Positions 1-11,725 of a stretch of DNA of 29,554 nt are shown here, piece by piece (the stretch's first letter is position 1; each line of letters opens with the position of its first letter). The stretch comes from Pyrenopolyporus hunteri. Taxonomy: Eukaryota; Ascomycota; Sordariomycetes; Xylariales; Hypoxylaceae. The translations under genes were made by a program, and so were the position numbers. The notes beneath the pieces are model-generated. The model did no database searches, was not told where the DNA came from, and was given only the letters and a program-made list of their open reading frames with translations. The stretch covers positions 1-29,554 of the forward strand of contig CADCXC010000002.1 of the NCBI GenBank assembly GCA_902806595.1. The letters are read 5' to 3'.

Positions 1-7
1 AAATCAT

Positions 8-15
8 TGACGTCA
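8..15. promoter_or_regulatory. CRE-like palindrome TGACGTCA
   Basis: A perfect TGACGTCA octamer sits at the left edge of the window. This is the consensus site for CREB/ATF-type bZIP factors in fungi. No gene in the window starts near it; if it works, its target lies to the left. A single 8-mer can occur by chance, so this is only a candidate. Confidence 0.2.
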
Positions 16-472
16 TTTCCGGCAGCACTGCGCTCATAAAGAACGTTGCGATATATATACCTAAGGTATCGCCCGGGAGGGTAGAGGTATACAAGAGTAA
101 CCTGCAACATGGCGGGTCACGTTTGATAGAGACGAACACGAGGTACCTATTCCTTAAGACTTCGTTCCACGTGCCGTAGTAAACGCGAAGCTATAGCCGG
201 CAGGCGGTACATCCCGGCTACATCATTCTCGTCATTTCCCATTTCTGTGTTCGGTCCTGGCTGCGTAGGTATCGTTGCCGGGGACGTATAGGTACCTGCA
301 GTCTTTTAAGTCTTGCGATAGCAATAAGCTTGAGATGTCATGTAAGACAGGATATCGGGTCATTGGCTATAGAGACTAATATTAATATTAGTATCATCTG
401 TAATTCTACGATGTTTGGATTAGACGTCGAGTATGAAGCCTCTCGTCTCGTCTCTTTTAGGCCTCACTATCA

Positions 473-490
473 CTACCTACCTACCTAGGT
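473..490. repeat. CCTA tetranucleotide cluster
   Basis: Several CTAC/CCTA units in tandem, followed by the inverted form TAGGTA. It belongs to the dispersed CCTA/TAGG family seen throughout the spacers. Confidence 0.7.
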
Positions 491-712
491 ATGTACCTAT
501 GACAAAAGTGACCATCCGTACTATATACTATATAGGTACATGCTCGAGCAGGCAGTCTTAATTTCTTCCCGGTGCCGTGGATCAGGAACTCCGGCCGGGC
601 AAACCGTCTTACCGTGCATGTGAGCTATCTGTTCGTGCAAACATCCGGTAGGTAGGCCTCTACCGAGAAGGCCGCTTACTCTGCAGGACTACGTTATGAG
701 ACCTATTTTTGG

Positions 713-746
713 CTAGGTAGGTAGGCAGGTATGTAGGTAGTAGGTA
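713..746. repeat. TAGG tetranucleotide cluster
   Basis: Imperfect TAGG array with one GGCA interruption and an ATGT interruption. It is a member of the dispersed CCTA/TAGG family, here in TAGG orientation. Confidence 0.65.
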
Positions 747-925
747 CTTGTTGGCTCGTGACTGGGAAGTGGAAGAACGTGTAACCAAACTCGTTTGCCC
801 AAGTTTCTATGGTACAAACACGAAAGAATAAGCGTGGAGGACCTAAGCCCGCCGCATCACACCAAATAACTAGCTGGGCGCTACCTATCCGGTGTAGGCC
901 TACGTAAGTGGCTTGTCACAGACGA

Positions 926-941
926 CTAGGTAGGTAGGTAG
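926..941. repeat. TAGG tetranucleotide array
   Basis: Four near-perfect TAGG units, about 130 bases beyond the adenine deaminase stop codon. Member of the dispersed family. Confidence 0.7.
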
Positions 942-1072
942 ATATTATACCTTAGCCTGCGAGGCCGGGGCTTCAGAAGTATCCGCCCGCTCAAGATTGC
1001 CGATGGCAGCGCAGGCGTATTCCCAAAATATGCACGGGTACGCCGTTCGTCTACGTATCTCGAGCGGTCGTC

Positions 1073-2149
1073 TTATCTTTCCAACCTTCTGCTCCATTCG
1101 TCGGCAACATCTCCTATCTCCTCTAGGAGCTGGGTTCTCCTCTCTTCGGCGCACCAGCTACCCAAGACGGCGCCCTTCGCGATCATTTCCCACTCCCTTA
1201 TGCTCAGGCCAAACGCTTCCTGAAGCGCACAGTAATTCTCAAGTATATAGCCCCCGAAGTAGGCCGGGTCGTCGCTGTTGATGCTGAACCTGACGCCGGA
1301 CTCGACCAGCCTCCTCAGGGGAAACGAGCCTATCGAGTCGATGCAATTTAGCTTGACGTTCGACAAGGGACACAAGGTTAGCAGGGTTTTGGAAGAGGCG
1401 AGGCGCGAAACTAACGCGTCGTCCCCGTCCGTTAGGGCTCGGACGCCGTGGTCTATGCGTTGCACGTCCAGCACGTCGAGGGCCTGGGTGACGTAGTGGG
1501 AAGGGCCCTCTTCGCCGGCGTGGATCGTCCTTCGGATGGCGGACTCCTTCGCCGCGTCGTAGAGGTCCTTCCACGCCGCCGGTGGGAACGGAACCTCGGA
1601 CGAGTCCATACCGATGGCGGCGAGAGTCCCGTCTTCGAACCAACCCTCGCCTTTCGCTTGCGTGAACGTTTCCATAGCTCTCCCGAGGGGTAGATGCCTC
1701 AGCAAGCACATGATCAGCTGCGCGGTCATGCCGAAGTCGGCCTCCGCTCTCGCCTGCGCTCTCTTGAACCCTTCCACGATGGTCGGGAGCAGGACGCCCC
1801 GGATCGTATGGGCTTGCGGATCGAAGAAAACCTCGGCGTGGCGGACGTTTTGCGAGGCGGCCTTGGCGAAGTAGGCGTACGCTAAGGTCTCGAAGTCGGA
1901 TCCGTCCGTCAGAACTGACATGCCCACGTAGTAGTAGCCGAGGAAATCGTCGAGGTTCTCGAATTTCTCGTATCGCTTACGGAGGCATTCCGCGGAAGCG
2001 AAAGCCGGGTCGACGGAGACGGGAAGAATAACGCCGTTCTTGGTTGCGAGCTCGAATAGGGTATCCGGCTCCAGGGAACCCTCGAGGTGTATGTGATGCT
2101 CGGTTTTCGGCAAGGCCGCGAGAAACTCGTGCAGCGGCCCATTGCACAT
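1073..2149 (-). CDS. AAH1: Adenine deaminase (AAH1 family)
   Basis: Zinc-dependent deaminase predicted to convert adenine to hypoxanthine in purine salvage, presumably in the cytosol and nucleus. The 358-residue frame is complete and intron-free, close to the usual length of fungal AAH1 proteins. Visible motifs in order: metal-binding HHIHLEGS (His19, His21), HAGEE at 210-214 (His210 and catalytic Glu213), RIDHG with His234, and NSDDPAYFGGY at 291-301 with metal/catalytic Asp293-Asp294. The Ala-Tyr-Phe-Gly-Gly stretch after SDDP marks adenine deaminases rather than adenosine deaminases. I chose the ATG at 2149, giving a start of MCNGPLHEFL; the open frame runs three codons further upstream but has no earlier ATG. 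This is the only recognisable gene in the window with no frame break, so it serves as the control for the damage in the other three. Its gene neighbours suggest no operon-like grouping. Confidence 0.95.
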   Translation of the reverse strand: MCNGPLHEFLAALPKTEHHIHLEGSLEPDTLFELATKNGVILPVSVDPAFASAECLRKRYEKFENLDDFLGYYYVGMSVLTDGSDFETLAYAYFAKAASQNVRHAEVFFDPQAHTIRGVLLPTIVEGFKRAQARAEADFGMTAQLIMCLLRHLPLGRAMETFTQAKGEGWFEDGTLAAIGMDSSEVPFPPAAWKDLYDAAKESAIRRTIHAGEEGPSHYVTQALDVLDVQRIDHGVRALTDGDDALVSRLASSKTLLTLCPLSNVKLNCIDSIGSFPLRRLVESGVRFSINSDDPAYFGGYILENYCALQEAFGLSIREWEMIAKGAVLGSWCAEERRTQLLEEIGDVADEWSRRLER

Positions 2150-5100
2150 GTCTAACACGGTCTCCTGAAGTTCGGGGTCTGCCGTACGTCGTCTGGCGAA
2201 GCAACTCCCTTCTCTTGCAAGCGCCGAGGGTTTGCAAGACTTTATTTAGATCCGTCCAACCGTTATTATGGATTTTGAGTTCTTAACCCTCACCAGTTGC
2301 ATTATTTTTTTCTTTTTCCCTGTTTTCCTTTTCTCTCCTCTCTCTCATTATTCCTAAGATAAATACATAGAGCATCTATGGCATAGGTATAGAGGGAGCC
2401 TATCCCAATTGGACATCATCAATATCGATAGGCGGTCCGGGTCCCTTCCCCCAAGGACGTGGCCGACATAGGTGCAAGGTCGTATTACGTGCCTCTCGAC
2501 AGTATTTTCCATGTCAACTTTCCACATGTACCTAAGGTACCAAACCTACCAGGTATCTAAATTGGGAAATGCAGTGAAGAAAGCCTGGGACTGTTTACAA
2601 CTATCGTTCGGTAGTGTTGTATTGTACATGATAATTCAGAAGGCCTGCGACACTACGTGTAATAACAGCCAGCGCCTTTAAAAGATTTTGGTACCTACCG
2701 AGGTGCCTAAGTAGATACCTACCTATGTATGCGTCGAAATAACCGCTCGAGCATGATATCTGCCAGGAACAATCTCCCGGCGCTCCCCGCCTGCTGACTC
2801 ATGTTGAAGTGTAGTATTAGACATGGACGCGGTAGTCCGAAGAGCCCAGAAAATGACAAAGGAAGTACTGCCCTCCTTCACCTTCACCTTCTCCTTCTCC
2901 TCATCCCCCTTCCCGAACTCGGTAGCATCCCGACGGGGAAATAGATAAGAAAAGGAAAGATAAAGGAACCGTCGAAAATAGGAAGATATAAATAACTATC
3001 TGCGTCGTCGATCAGAACGAGGTAAAACTGGATCCCGGTTGGGACACTCCGGAAGATCGCAGCAAAACTACGATGACAGACAGGAGATCGGCGGTTGCGG
3101 TCGGCCTGTAATCACACGCGTGCGTGCGATTACTATGTACTGCCACGTTCAACCTTTCAAAAGCTTGGATCTCGGCTGCGATCCCCAGGATAGCCCCGGC
3201 TTGATGAAGATAGGTTGCCAGCATCCATTCGGCTACTGCTGCAAGGGAACGCCGGCCATTGGATATTCGTCAGGGAATGCTTTACTAGGGATCCCGAACC
3301 GCATTATGCACTTGCGTCTCCGCCCTCCTACCACCCCCTTTTCGAAGAGTTCGGGATCCAACTCGCCTCCTCTTCCCCTAGGCTTCGCGGGGTCGCTCGT
3401 CTCTCAGCGACGAGCTAAATCGGTAACGGCACATCGTACACATAGCGAGAAGGGTCGCCGATTTACATTCAGCAGCGGAGGTAAGCAGATGAAGATACGG
3501 CGCCAAGGCTCCTTTACAATACAACGTTAAATTCCCGTAACCTTTGGGTAACCTGCTCCCCGTCGGGACCGAGAGCAATCGTTGGTCCTTATCTGCAACC
3601 GCTTTTGAAATTATCCCACACGAATGGCTCCGTTACAAGAACCGTGACGAAACCAGCCCCTACCAGAGCATCGTGGAATTCCGAGTAAAGAAGTCTGCGA
3701 ATATGTCGCGGCAACAGGCTAGCAAGACTAGCGCTCTGAGTAGTAGGTAGGTATCTATAACAAGAGGGGTTTTCCTGTGAGAGCTATGTATGTACGCATT
3801 AGAGATCGGCGGCGCAGATCCTCCATGTGCCCCTTTACTTCTGCCACGTTTTCCTAATCGCTCTTTAGACCGGGACGTACGAACCACGGTCCCATACCCC
3901 GAGCGTTATTATAAGGAGAACATAAAAGAGAGTAAAGGGGAAGAAGAAAACCTCGTGGCAGCGCATGCGCCGCGAGCCTACTACCTACCCTACTTACCTA
4001 CAGTACCTACAATTGACGATCTTCACCCCAGGCGGAAACCCCTAGCACACGTGCGCTCCTCAGCCGCAACGTACGCTAAAGCACCCAGCTGAGCAAGGTA
4101 AGAAAAAAGTCGGTGCAAATCCCACGCAGTCCAAATCCTATAGCTTCGGATCTTTTTCTTCTTTCCCTCCCCCTTCTCTTCTTTTCCCCTTAAGCCCCCC
4201 TAAAGTTACGGGCGCTGCGGGTCGTTTAATCTCGCTATTCGCTCCCGGCAGGCAAGTAGTCCGGACCAACAGATCCTGAGATGGAGCTTCAAATCGGAAG
4301 GTCCATCGGACCCACGGGAGGAACCGTAAGGGAGAGACGTAGATAGGGAAAGCGACGTTCGTTGAATCGTTGGTCGTTGGGAGAGTGATACCGATGTCGT
4401 TCGTTTCACCGCATGTCTTGTCTTAGTCCGTATCACTTCCACCTCCGAGACCATATGTCGTCCTGCGTAGCTTGCGCGCGCGCGGGGCGAACGGCTTCGG
4501 TATCACGTCGACGCATGCGATTGCGAAAGCATCTGGTGGCTCGGTTGCGTACAGAACCAATGATTTGGTAACTCCAGGTAGTAAGTCTGAGGTCCGCGGT
4601 TCGAGGCGCCTCTCGCGTCGTCCCCGGCGCGGACCATCTTCCTTTCTCTCGAGGCCATGCCGATGCAGGGGTGAATCATCTGAAGTGCCGCGGTGGTATT
4701 CGATTCTCTTGGCTGGCCGGAGGCGCTGGAGGAAGGCGGAGAGACGGAGGGGGAGAAGAGGAAAGCAGGGTCGCTGTCTTGCTTCTCCTAGACGAATGTG
4801 CCCTCTGTTCTTTTCTGATAGCTTACCTGTGCTACCTGTACATACCGTATACGGTACGCGCACGCTCGCGTTTCCAAAGAGGGGTGAGAGGGCCCTCCGC
4901 CGGCGTCTTCATGATGCTTGCGTACTAGCTCAGCGCATTAGACTTGTGATGCGTCACGCGTACTGCATGCTTTCCAAGTCACACGGGATGGGATGCTACC
5001 TTATAAAGCGTTCAGAGGATGGATGGATTCTGGCCCCCCCGCCCGCGGACGCTCCGACCATGTAGTAGCGCAGCAGCAACAAGGTACGGCGAATCAGGAT

Positions 5101-5441
5101 ATCGGCAACAGGCGAAAGATTCCACTGAGGACGAAGTCGTACATGTTGGTCATCGCGTGCATACATTAGGTGGGTAGGTAGGAGGCATTGTATCTACAAT
5201 GCAGTACGTAACGTGTGCGGTGTCCAGTGGGTAGCTCAGGAGACTTGTCCGCTTACGGCCTACATGTACTGCTATGGCATCTTCGGTTCCTACGCTATCC
5301 CCTCTCCCCCCCTTCCCCTCGAGCTCTTTTTTTACGGGGAGCCTCAGCTTGACGAAAGGGGTAACGTCCGTGTTTCAAATGAGTGCGGAGCGGACTTCTC
5401 GTCATGGGCCTCGTCCCGCGAGGTCGGCATTCGGCCGCTAC
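2150..5441. other. Gene-poor spacer
   Basis: The first few hundred bases should hold the promoter of the adenine deaminase. Open frames of up to about 200 codons exist at 3039-3530 and 4472-5065, but they have no domain-like composition and overlap frames on the other strand, so I treat them as chance. A CTTCACC/CTTCTC pyrimidine run lies at about 2874-2903. A C7 run lies at about 5034-5040. Confidence 0.5.
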
Positions 5442-5838
5442 CTAACTGGCACGCGGCCCCTTGGCTCCATTGGGCAAGTTTCCCCATGCGTCCTTATACT
5501 TACCACCATGCGACCTCGGTACCAGGGTTCTCGTCCATGCGTCCTTGAGGAATTGCCGATAACTAACAGGACCTTCCCCCGACCGAACGTGTGTGCGTAG
5601 GTTGTCGAGCTCGAATCGCGACGCTTCCAATGGATTCGCTGCCCTCGTGGCTATGTGCGCGCCTTGTCCGTCAACTACCCTTATGATTGGGTCAGGTAGT
5701 CTGCCACCTATCTGCTGCCGGCGATCGTCGTCGATGGGGCTTGGAGATGCTCGGGTCTTTGGAGCTGGGAGTGCTGGTGACGTGGTCTTCTTCTCGGGAG
5801 ATATCGTCGTAGAATCCACCTGCTTGTCCCCTGAGGAG
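5442..5838 (-). CDS. Possible terminal exon of unknown protein
   Basis: An open frame of about 130 codons that looks more protein-like than its neighbours. It has a Ser/Thr/Pro/Lys-rich start (SPEKKTTSPALPAPKTRASP), then a mixed charged and hydrophobic part (RFELDNLRTHVRSGEGPVSY, then RQFLKDAW), and ends at 5442. It has no ATG near its 5' end. Just upstream on the minus strand there is a good splice-acceptor context, a pyrimidine-rich run ending in CTCAG at about 5829-5838, with a GCTAAT branch-point-like word further up. It could therefore be the last exon of a gene whose earlier exons I cannot identify. I recognise no family. It could also be a relic or chance. Confidence 0.22.
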
Positions 5839-6081
5839 AGATGCTATGTGTACCTACCTACGCATGTGCTTGTATTGCGCTGTACCGCACGTAGGAGCGT
5901 TGGAATAAGCACACGTGAGATTAGCGTGCTTTAATCACGACGGTAGTTCGAGTTTCTATTCCTCCTGACAAACTATACCATAATGTAGCACCTCATACGC
6001 CGACGGTGGCCGTTTCGCAGGATCGGCGTACCTAAGTACTACAAGGCCACTCCTAAGTAAAGTAACCGGAGGGAGGCCGAG

Positions 6082-6105
6082 GTGTGGTGGTGGTGGTGGT
6101 GGTTG
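6082..6105. repeat. TGG trinucleotide repeat
   Basis: About seven near-perfect TGG units. No supported gene covers it. Confidence 0.8.
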
Positions 6106-6962
6106 GATGGGAAGGACGCGGCTTGCTGCGGTATCGTGGGTTTCGGCCCCTGACTTGCTTGTTTACCATCAGGAGAAAGCTCGAATACGTACTATATAAC
6201 TGTCTATCTGGCGCGGCTCGTATGGAAATATAGATCGCCACGGTGCAGGCACCGCGCCGCTTGTCGGTGACTGCCCTGCAGGTCAGTCGCGTGGAGAACC
6301 CGGAACGTGGGAGTGTGTCCAGGCCGAGATTGAAGGCGCGGGTAGGCGCAGAGATAATGCAAACGGCCGTCGGCAAGAAGTTTACTCTGGCTCGAGATGC
6401 CCACTACCTACCTAGGAAACTCACTGCCTCGTGGTTTTGTACATATTGCCATGGGAGGTACCTACCTGACGGTATTCAGCTATCCGGTTCCCAGCATAAC
6501 AAAACCGGGGAGGTTCATGTTTGGCTGCTGTGAAACGGACCGGTCGTGACCTGTCATATTACACGGTACCAGAGGCGGTTCAGGTTCAAGTTTGGTCGAC
6601 GCAGGTTCAATTTTGGGTCCGGTGTATAATCCAATTGTAGGGGCTTCCATCTCCCATAGTAAGAGAGATCCGTCTAAAGTTCGGCACGTTCTAGGAAGCA
6701 ATCGCTATCACGAGCTCTCTTGGTTTTGGTTTTGCGAAGCTGACCGCGGTACCTAACTTACTTTAGGTATACCGAACGGTTGTCTTCTTTCTATGTACTC
6801 GATCGACGCATGTATTGTACAAATCCCTCCCCCACCTCCCCCGGCGTTTGAGACGTTCGGAGAGAACCGAGAAGCGACGGCCGCGCCAGCCGCACGCGAT
6901 CCCAGGAATGGGGGACGCTGGGATGCTAGTTGCCCTGCGAATTCTGATACGCATGGAAGGGA

Positions 6963-6975
6963 GGGGGGGGGGGGG
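6963..6975. repeat. G13 homopolymer
   Basis: Thirteen consecutive G on the plus strand, the longest G run in the window. Its true length is uncertain, given the signs of homopolymer miscounting elsewhere. Confidence 0.85.
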
Positions 6976-7171
6976 CTAACACAAAAATGCGACGCGAATT
7001 TAGCCTGGCAAAATAGCGTCGTGTACCTTCGCGAAGGGAGGAAGGGAGCGGGGGAAGATCCGTCTTGCGGCGAGCTACGAAGTACCGGCTCAGAGAATCT
7101 AGATTAGATCGCAAGGCATATACCCGCTACGTACGATAGGTAGGTAGGTGCTGTACTTAGGACGAAGGTAG

Positions 7172-7198
7172 TTTTACCTAGTAATTACCTAGGTAAAA
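7172..7198. repeat. Perfect 10-bp inverted repeat, 7-nt loop
   Basis: TTTTACCTAG at 7172-7181 pairs perfectly with CTAGGTAAAA at 7189-7198 across the loop TAATTAC. The stem embeds the CCTA/TAGG words. It lies beside a TAGG array (7137-7150) and is far from any supported gene. Confidence 0.75.
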
Positions 7199-8039
7199 GA
7201 TAGTCCCTGTCTAGGTACATACTCATAATACCTATGTGTGTCCGATCTGTCGTGCCTGTTCGTCCCCACCTCTTTTCCAAAGGCTAGAGTCAGGTAGGCA
7301 GCGAGCGAGTAGATATGTAGGCGATAAATTTCGTGAGCGAGTTTGCCTTGGTCCAAGGATACCGGCTAGCGGAGCTGGGGCCTTATATTTTTATATTTCG
7401 TCCGTCGTAAACGGCCCAAACCTCTACGGTGCTATTTTCTTCGGTTCAGACACATAGCACCGACATAAGCGATGTAGGTGGTCTTCAATCTCTGGTGGGG
7501 TGTATCGCAAATCTGCTCAGGAATGAGCACGGAGGCTACGTTAGGTACGATACGATACATGAATCTATAGGATAGGTTGATAGAGCGAATTAGAGATCCC
7601 TGATGCAAGCCGTAAGCGTATCTTCCCTACCTAGCCCTGTAACAGATAAATTAAAAATGTGAGTGCCTCGTTTGAGAAGGTGGGTTGTAAGGAATGCTTC
7701 TAGAAGACCGAGATGGCTGAGTGATCAACGTCGTTTTATTATACATAGCATCCTACACGTAACGTTCATCCGGTCGGATGTCTTCCGCGCCCAGATTCGT
7801 CTTCAAAGTCATCCCTTGGTTAGTTGGGTACGCCGTAAGTTCTCATGGGTTGGCCGGGTTGGTTCTGCTGCGGCAATATGCACGCGTCTCAAGCCACGCT
7901 ATCTGGGTAGGTTGGTATGGTCGGTAGGTTACCACGTAACGAGTGTTACTGTCACGCTTGCTTCCTACCAACGTTTAACCCCTCTACGTTAGAACTTCAT
8001 CTCTTTTTCCTTCATTACCTCTAAGCGATTAGGGCAATC

Positions 8040-8062
8040 TTCCCCTTCCCCTTCCCCTTCCT
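8040..8062. repeat. TTCCCC hexanucleotide repeat
   Basis: Just over three TTCCCC units inside a longer pyrimidine-rich stretch. No supported gene overlaps. Confidence 0.75.
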
Positions 8063-10173
8063 CTTTCCCTATGAGTACCGTAGTGATAGGTAGCTGCCCC
8101 TTACCTAGCTCACCTTATAGAACTAAGGCTCTGGCTCGGAAGTTAATGAGTTAATGCGTACATCCATATTTTGTACCTATATCGCGAGTCTAATATACTA
8201 CAGGGACTCCACTTCTGTAACAAACGATGAGTGTGGCGCAAGCATGAAACCGACAGCCCTAGAAGTCGGCCATAATCTCTCCTGAAAAGCCAAGCCAAGC
8301 CAAGGTCCCTTGGGTAACAACTCTTTTCTTCTTGATAGATACCCATTTACTGCGTATTATACCGTAAGGATCTTCGGTGGTTCCTCACCTGATAATTGTT
8401 CCCATATATATACGTCCACTCCTCCGTATTCTAAGCGGTTTCTCTCTTAGTGTATGTACATATCTACACGCCTAAGGTTAAGTACATGCTATGATCGTAT
8501 AATACAGTGTTTATAAATATGAAGCGTTATTTAAACGCCGAGCCGTCGGTCCAGCAATGTTTGTTTTGCCTGTCCACATCCTCGTGCCCACCCACCCATA
8601 GGTATCCGGGTACCTACCTAACCTTGCCCTACATACGTCCGTGTAGTGTACTGTGCCCTTCTCTACCTCTATTACTTACATTAGGTAGGTACCTACACTA
8701 CCTACCCAGGTAGCCATCAGGATTCGTAACTCGGTGAAATGAGTGTTGCTTCATCCCCTGTGTTGTGATCTCGAGAGCTTGCCATCCATCTTCTTGAAAG
8801 ACTCGGGTCCCCTGACGATCTCGATATTTGACATGCAGCTATCTGCCGATTCCGGTTTAACTTCAGCCTCGATTGGAACCAATAACTTACCTACTGTTAC
8901 CTGGCGTAACCCCGCTGCTGGAGTCAGACAGGTACGGTACCTACCAGAGCCGAATCCGGTTGACGGATTATTCGTCACTCGTACGTAGACCGACGTTCCG
9001 TTTTGAGAAATTCTCAGCTATCTCTAGTAGCTCGGACCAAGAGTTGAGGATTAGCGTGGGATGGGTGTCCGGATCTCCATGATCTGATTGACGGGCTCAT
9101 ACTATTCTACATAGCTGCATAGTCGTTATATGATTGCTGAAGATCCTCCAGGGTTCAGTCACCTTAATACAACTTCGAATCCTTGTCCCTTGTTTTAGCT
9201 TGATAACTTGTTACTACCCATCCGCGTGGCCTCTATCCATCCGTATTATTCTTGCCTTTGCTCGAAACAGGCTTCGGTAAAGGGATCTCGGACTTCCCGG
9301 TTCCTTTAAAATAGGTACCTACCCAGCGTCGTGACTCGAATAAGATTGACTACCGGTCTTCGGGCGAAATGGCAAGGGAATAGAACGTGGATCTGTTTTT
9401 TATGGGCATATTCTCTTAGAAACGCATATGAAGGTTCTCATAAGAAGCCGTCGCCGCTTGGGATGATTCGGATTCGCTTAGAACGAACGACGAGTTTCTA
9501 GATACGCGGACGGAGATTCTTGAGACAATGTCTTTCCTTACCTAGGTAGTGACATATTGTTGATATCAGCTGCCGTTAACTTCCGGGGTCTTCGTAATTA
9601 TACTTTAGGTGAGGTACGTAGGGTAGACGGGTACTGAAGTAAAGTAGGTACGATACCCGTTACTTACCTAGGTCCGAATCTGAACCGTCATGCGCGTATA
9701 CCTAGGTAGGTAAGGTATATTCCTGTTCGCGATATATAGCGCCCTCGTGCGGCGCCGTTCGTATTGGCTATCCCGTCGCCCACGGCTGGGGTAGGTTCTT
9801 TCTTTGTTAGTTGGCGTCTTAGTTGGCGTCTCTTTTCGGTGGCTGTTCAACGTTCTCTAGATCTCTGAACGTCTTTCTACGCCGCGATGCAGCCATCTAC
9901 GAAGTGTATAATATATAACGGCGCTTGACGCCGTCAGGCGGCACGGTTCTCAGCTAGGAAACCCGGTAGGCAGAATAGTAAGTTATCAGGCGTGTGCATC
10001 AGCATGGCTTCGGTATAATTTGCTGTCTGGGGGGCTAGGGTTATATCATCTGTCGGTTGCTCGCACAGCATTTTGTTTGCGGGTAGAAAGCTTCGTCGAG
10101 CGTCGACCTAGGTGCGGCCGTGGCAAACAACGGGGAGACGAGAGGTCCCGTGCTATCGCGTAACGTCGTCTTC

Positions 10174-10199
10174 TGCCTGCCTGCCTGCCTACCTGCCTG
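10174..10199. repeat. GCCT tetranucleotide repeat
   Basis: Four GCCT units followed by an ACCT variant and another GCCT. It differs from the common CCTA family by one base per unit, so it may be a derivative of it. Confidence 0.7.
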
Positions 10200-10603
10200 T
10201 CCGTCCATGGGAGCGTGATGCATAATTCGACCCTTTGGTCTATTTGGTACGGGACGGGACTGGGCTTGCCAGGACGGAAAACTCCATTGTACCCTGCCTC
10301 TTCGGAATCGTCCCTCAATCGCGCGGACAGGGATCTCCAAAGCTGGTAGGCTGTTATGCAGGCTGCGTACTATGTATTATAGTGTGATCTCTTTGCGGCA
10401 CCTTGCATGTTCCCCATGCCCTTTTCGACCCCCGGCCAGATTACTACAGTCGAGGCCGAGGGAACTTCCCATGTAAAGCGTTAGGGCTATCACCAGGACA
10501 AAACGTGCCTTGAAAATGACCAGATCGTCCCGGGATCGCTAACTCGTTCGAGAAAGATTGAGGGGCAGGCTAGCAACGGTCGGTTCTTTCGAGCCGGGAA
10601 CAG

Positions 10604-10623
10604 CCATGGACCGCCATGGACCG
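10604..10623. repeat. Two copies of a 10-bp direct repeat
   Basis: CCATGGACCG occurs twice in perfect tandem. It is too short to call a mobile-element footprint. Confidence 0.7.
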
Positions 10624-11702
10624 CCAAAAGAACGCCACGGGGGTTGGGTAATGCCTATTAGCTTGTGACAGAATCCCCTCGTTTGTTTTTTTATTATTAT
10701 TTTTTCCTCCCTCGTTCGTCACCTAAGCACGCCTCTTCGTTTATCCGTCTGACTTTTTCGAAGAATCAAAAGAGAGAGAGAGAAAAAAAAGGAACTCATC
10801 AAGTCCAGCGTATCCGAGGCGAGGTATCGAAATCGGCAGCGCGCGACACGCATACATACCAACCTACCTACATACCTACATGGGTGCCAATTGCTCGGAG
10901 TTTATTAGTTTAGCTTAACCAAGCGATCATGTTACATCGGTGTGAGCACGGAGAGCGTTCGATCTTTGGTACGTTTCAAACTAGCTGTCGTTAGCGACCA
11001 TATTCAACCCTGTCGCGAGCCGTTGTCCGCCGGTGGGACGCTCCTCTTTTCATATGCCAGGTTTTATTAAATACGTTTAGAGAGAGAAAACAAAGAAATC
11101 GATCGGGTCACGGGCTCACAGACGATTTGTCTGCCTACAATAGGTGGCTACCCACCTACCTACCTACGATGTACAATACACTACATACCTACATGTAGGT
11201 ATTTATGCAAGCGTAGGCATACGGGTAACGCTCGTCTGGTCTTAGCCACGCCCGTCGAGAGCCGTTAAAACACGACGGGCCGGCCGCTGCCGCTCGCCAG
11301 GGAAAACCCCTACAAGTAGCATAGGTGTTATTACTGCGCAGTGCATATATTTTTACCTCGCACCGCTTCTAGCTAACCGGCACATAGCCCGTCGCCAAGT
11401 TAAGAAGCTGAAGGACCGGGGTGGTGCCGGCGAATGATAGCGGGAAATATAATAATAGCGACGTTGATTGGGGATAGGGAATTTGACCTAGGTAGCAGAA
11501 AGGAGGAAAAGAAAAAGAGGACGTAGGGAAGAAGAGTGTACATACGCACGTACGTACATACACGCTTACTCCCTAGGTAGGTTCCGAATGCACATCATGC
11601 AACCCGAACGGGCCTTGTCTACCTGGCACACCCGAGAGGGAGTGCCGACTCGCCAGCCAGTCCTACCTAAGATATCCCACGCTAAAACGATGCGCTGCTT
11701 TG

Positions 11703-11725
11703 CTACCTACCTACCTACCTACCTA
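11703..11725. repeat. CCTA tetranucleotide array
   Basis: Five to six perfect CTAC units, one of the longest pure members of the dispersed CCTA/TAGG family here. Confidence 0.8.

Larger units (their letters stand above)
1..1072. other. Intergenic spacer, no gene seen
   Basis: No reading frame here looks like a protein. The stretch holds a perfect CRE-like octamer at 8-15, CCTA/TAGG tetranucleotide clusters at 473-490, 713-746 and 926-941, and many isolated TAGGTA/TACCTA words. It lies 3' of the adenine deaminase gene, so its right end probably includes that gene's 3' UTR. Confidence 0.6.

Noticed and set aside
3039..3530. 163-codon plus-strand frame
   Set aside because: Low-information composition, no motif, overlapped by frames on the other strand and no promoter or splice support.
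4530..4615. tRNA-like words (TGGCTCGGTTGCG and GGTTCGAGGC)
   Set aside because: They resemble A and B boxes, but the T-arm stem does not pair and I could not form an acceptor stem or anticodon arm.
4472..5065. 197-codon plus-strand frame
   Set aside because: Arg-rich translation typical of a non-coding GC-rich frame, opposed by another open frame on the minus strand; no family recognised.
5213..5260. tRNA A-box-like GGGTAGCTCAGG
   Set aside because: No matching B box or cloverleaf downstream.
11703..11725. CRISPR-like or satellite array
   Set aside because: The tetranucleotide units are contiguous with no spacers, and the genome is eukaryotic.
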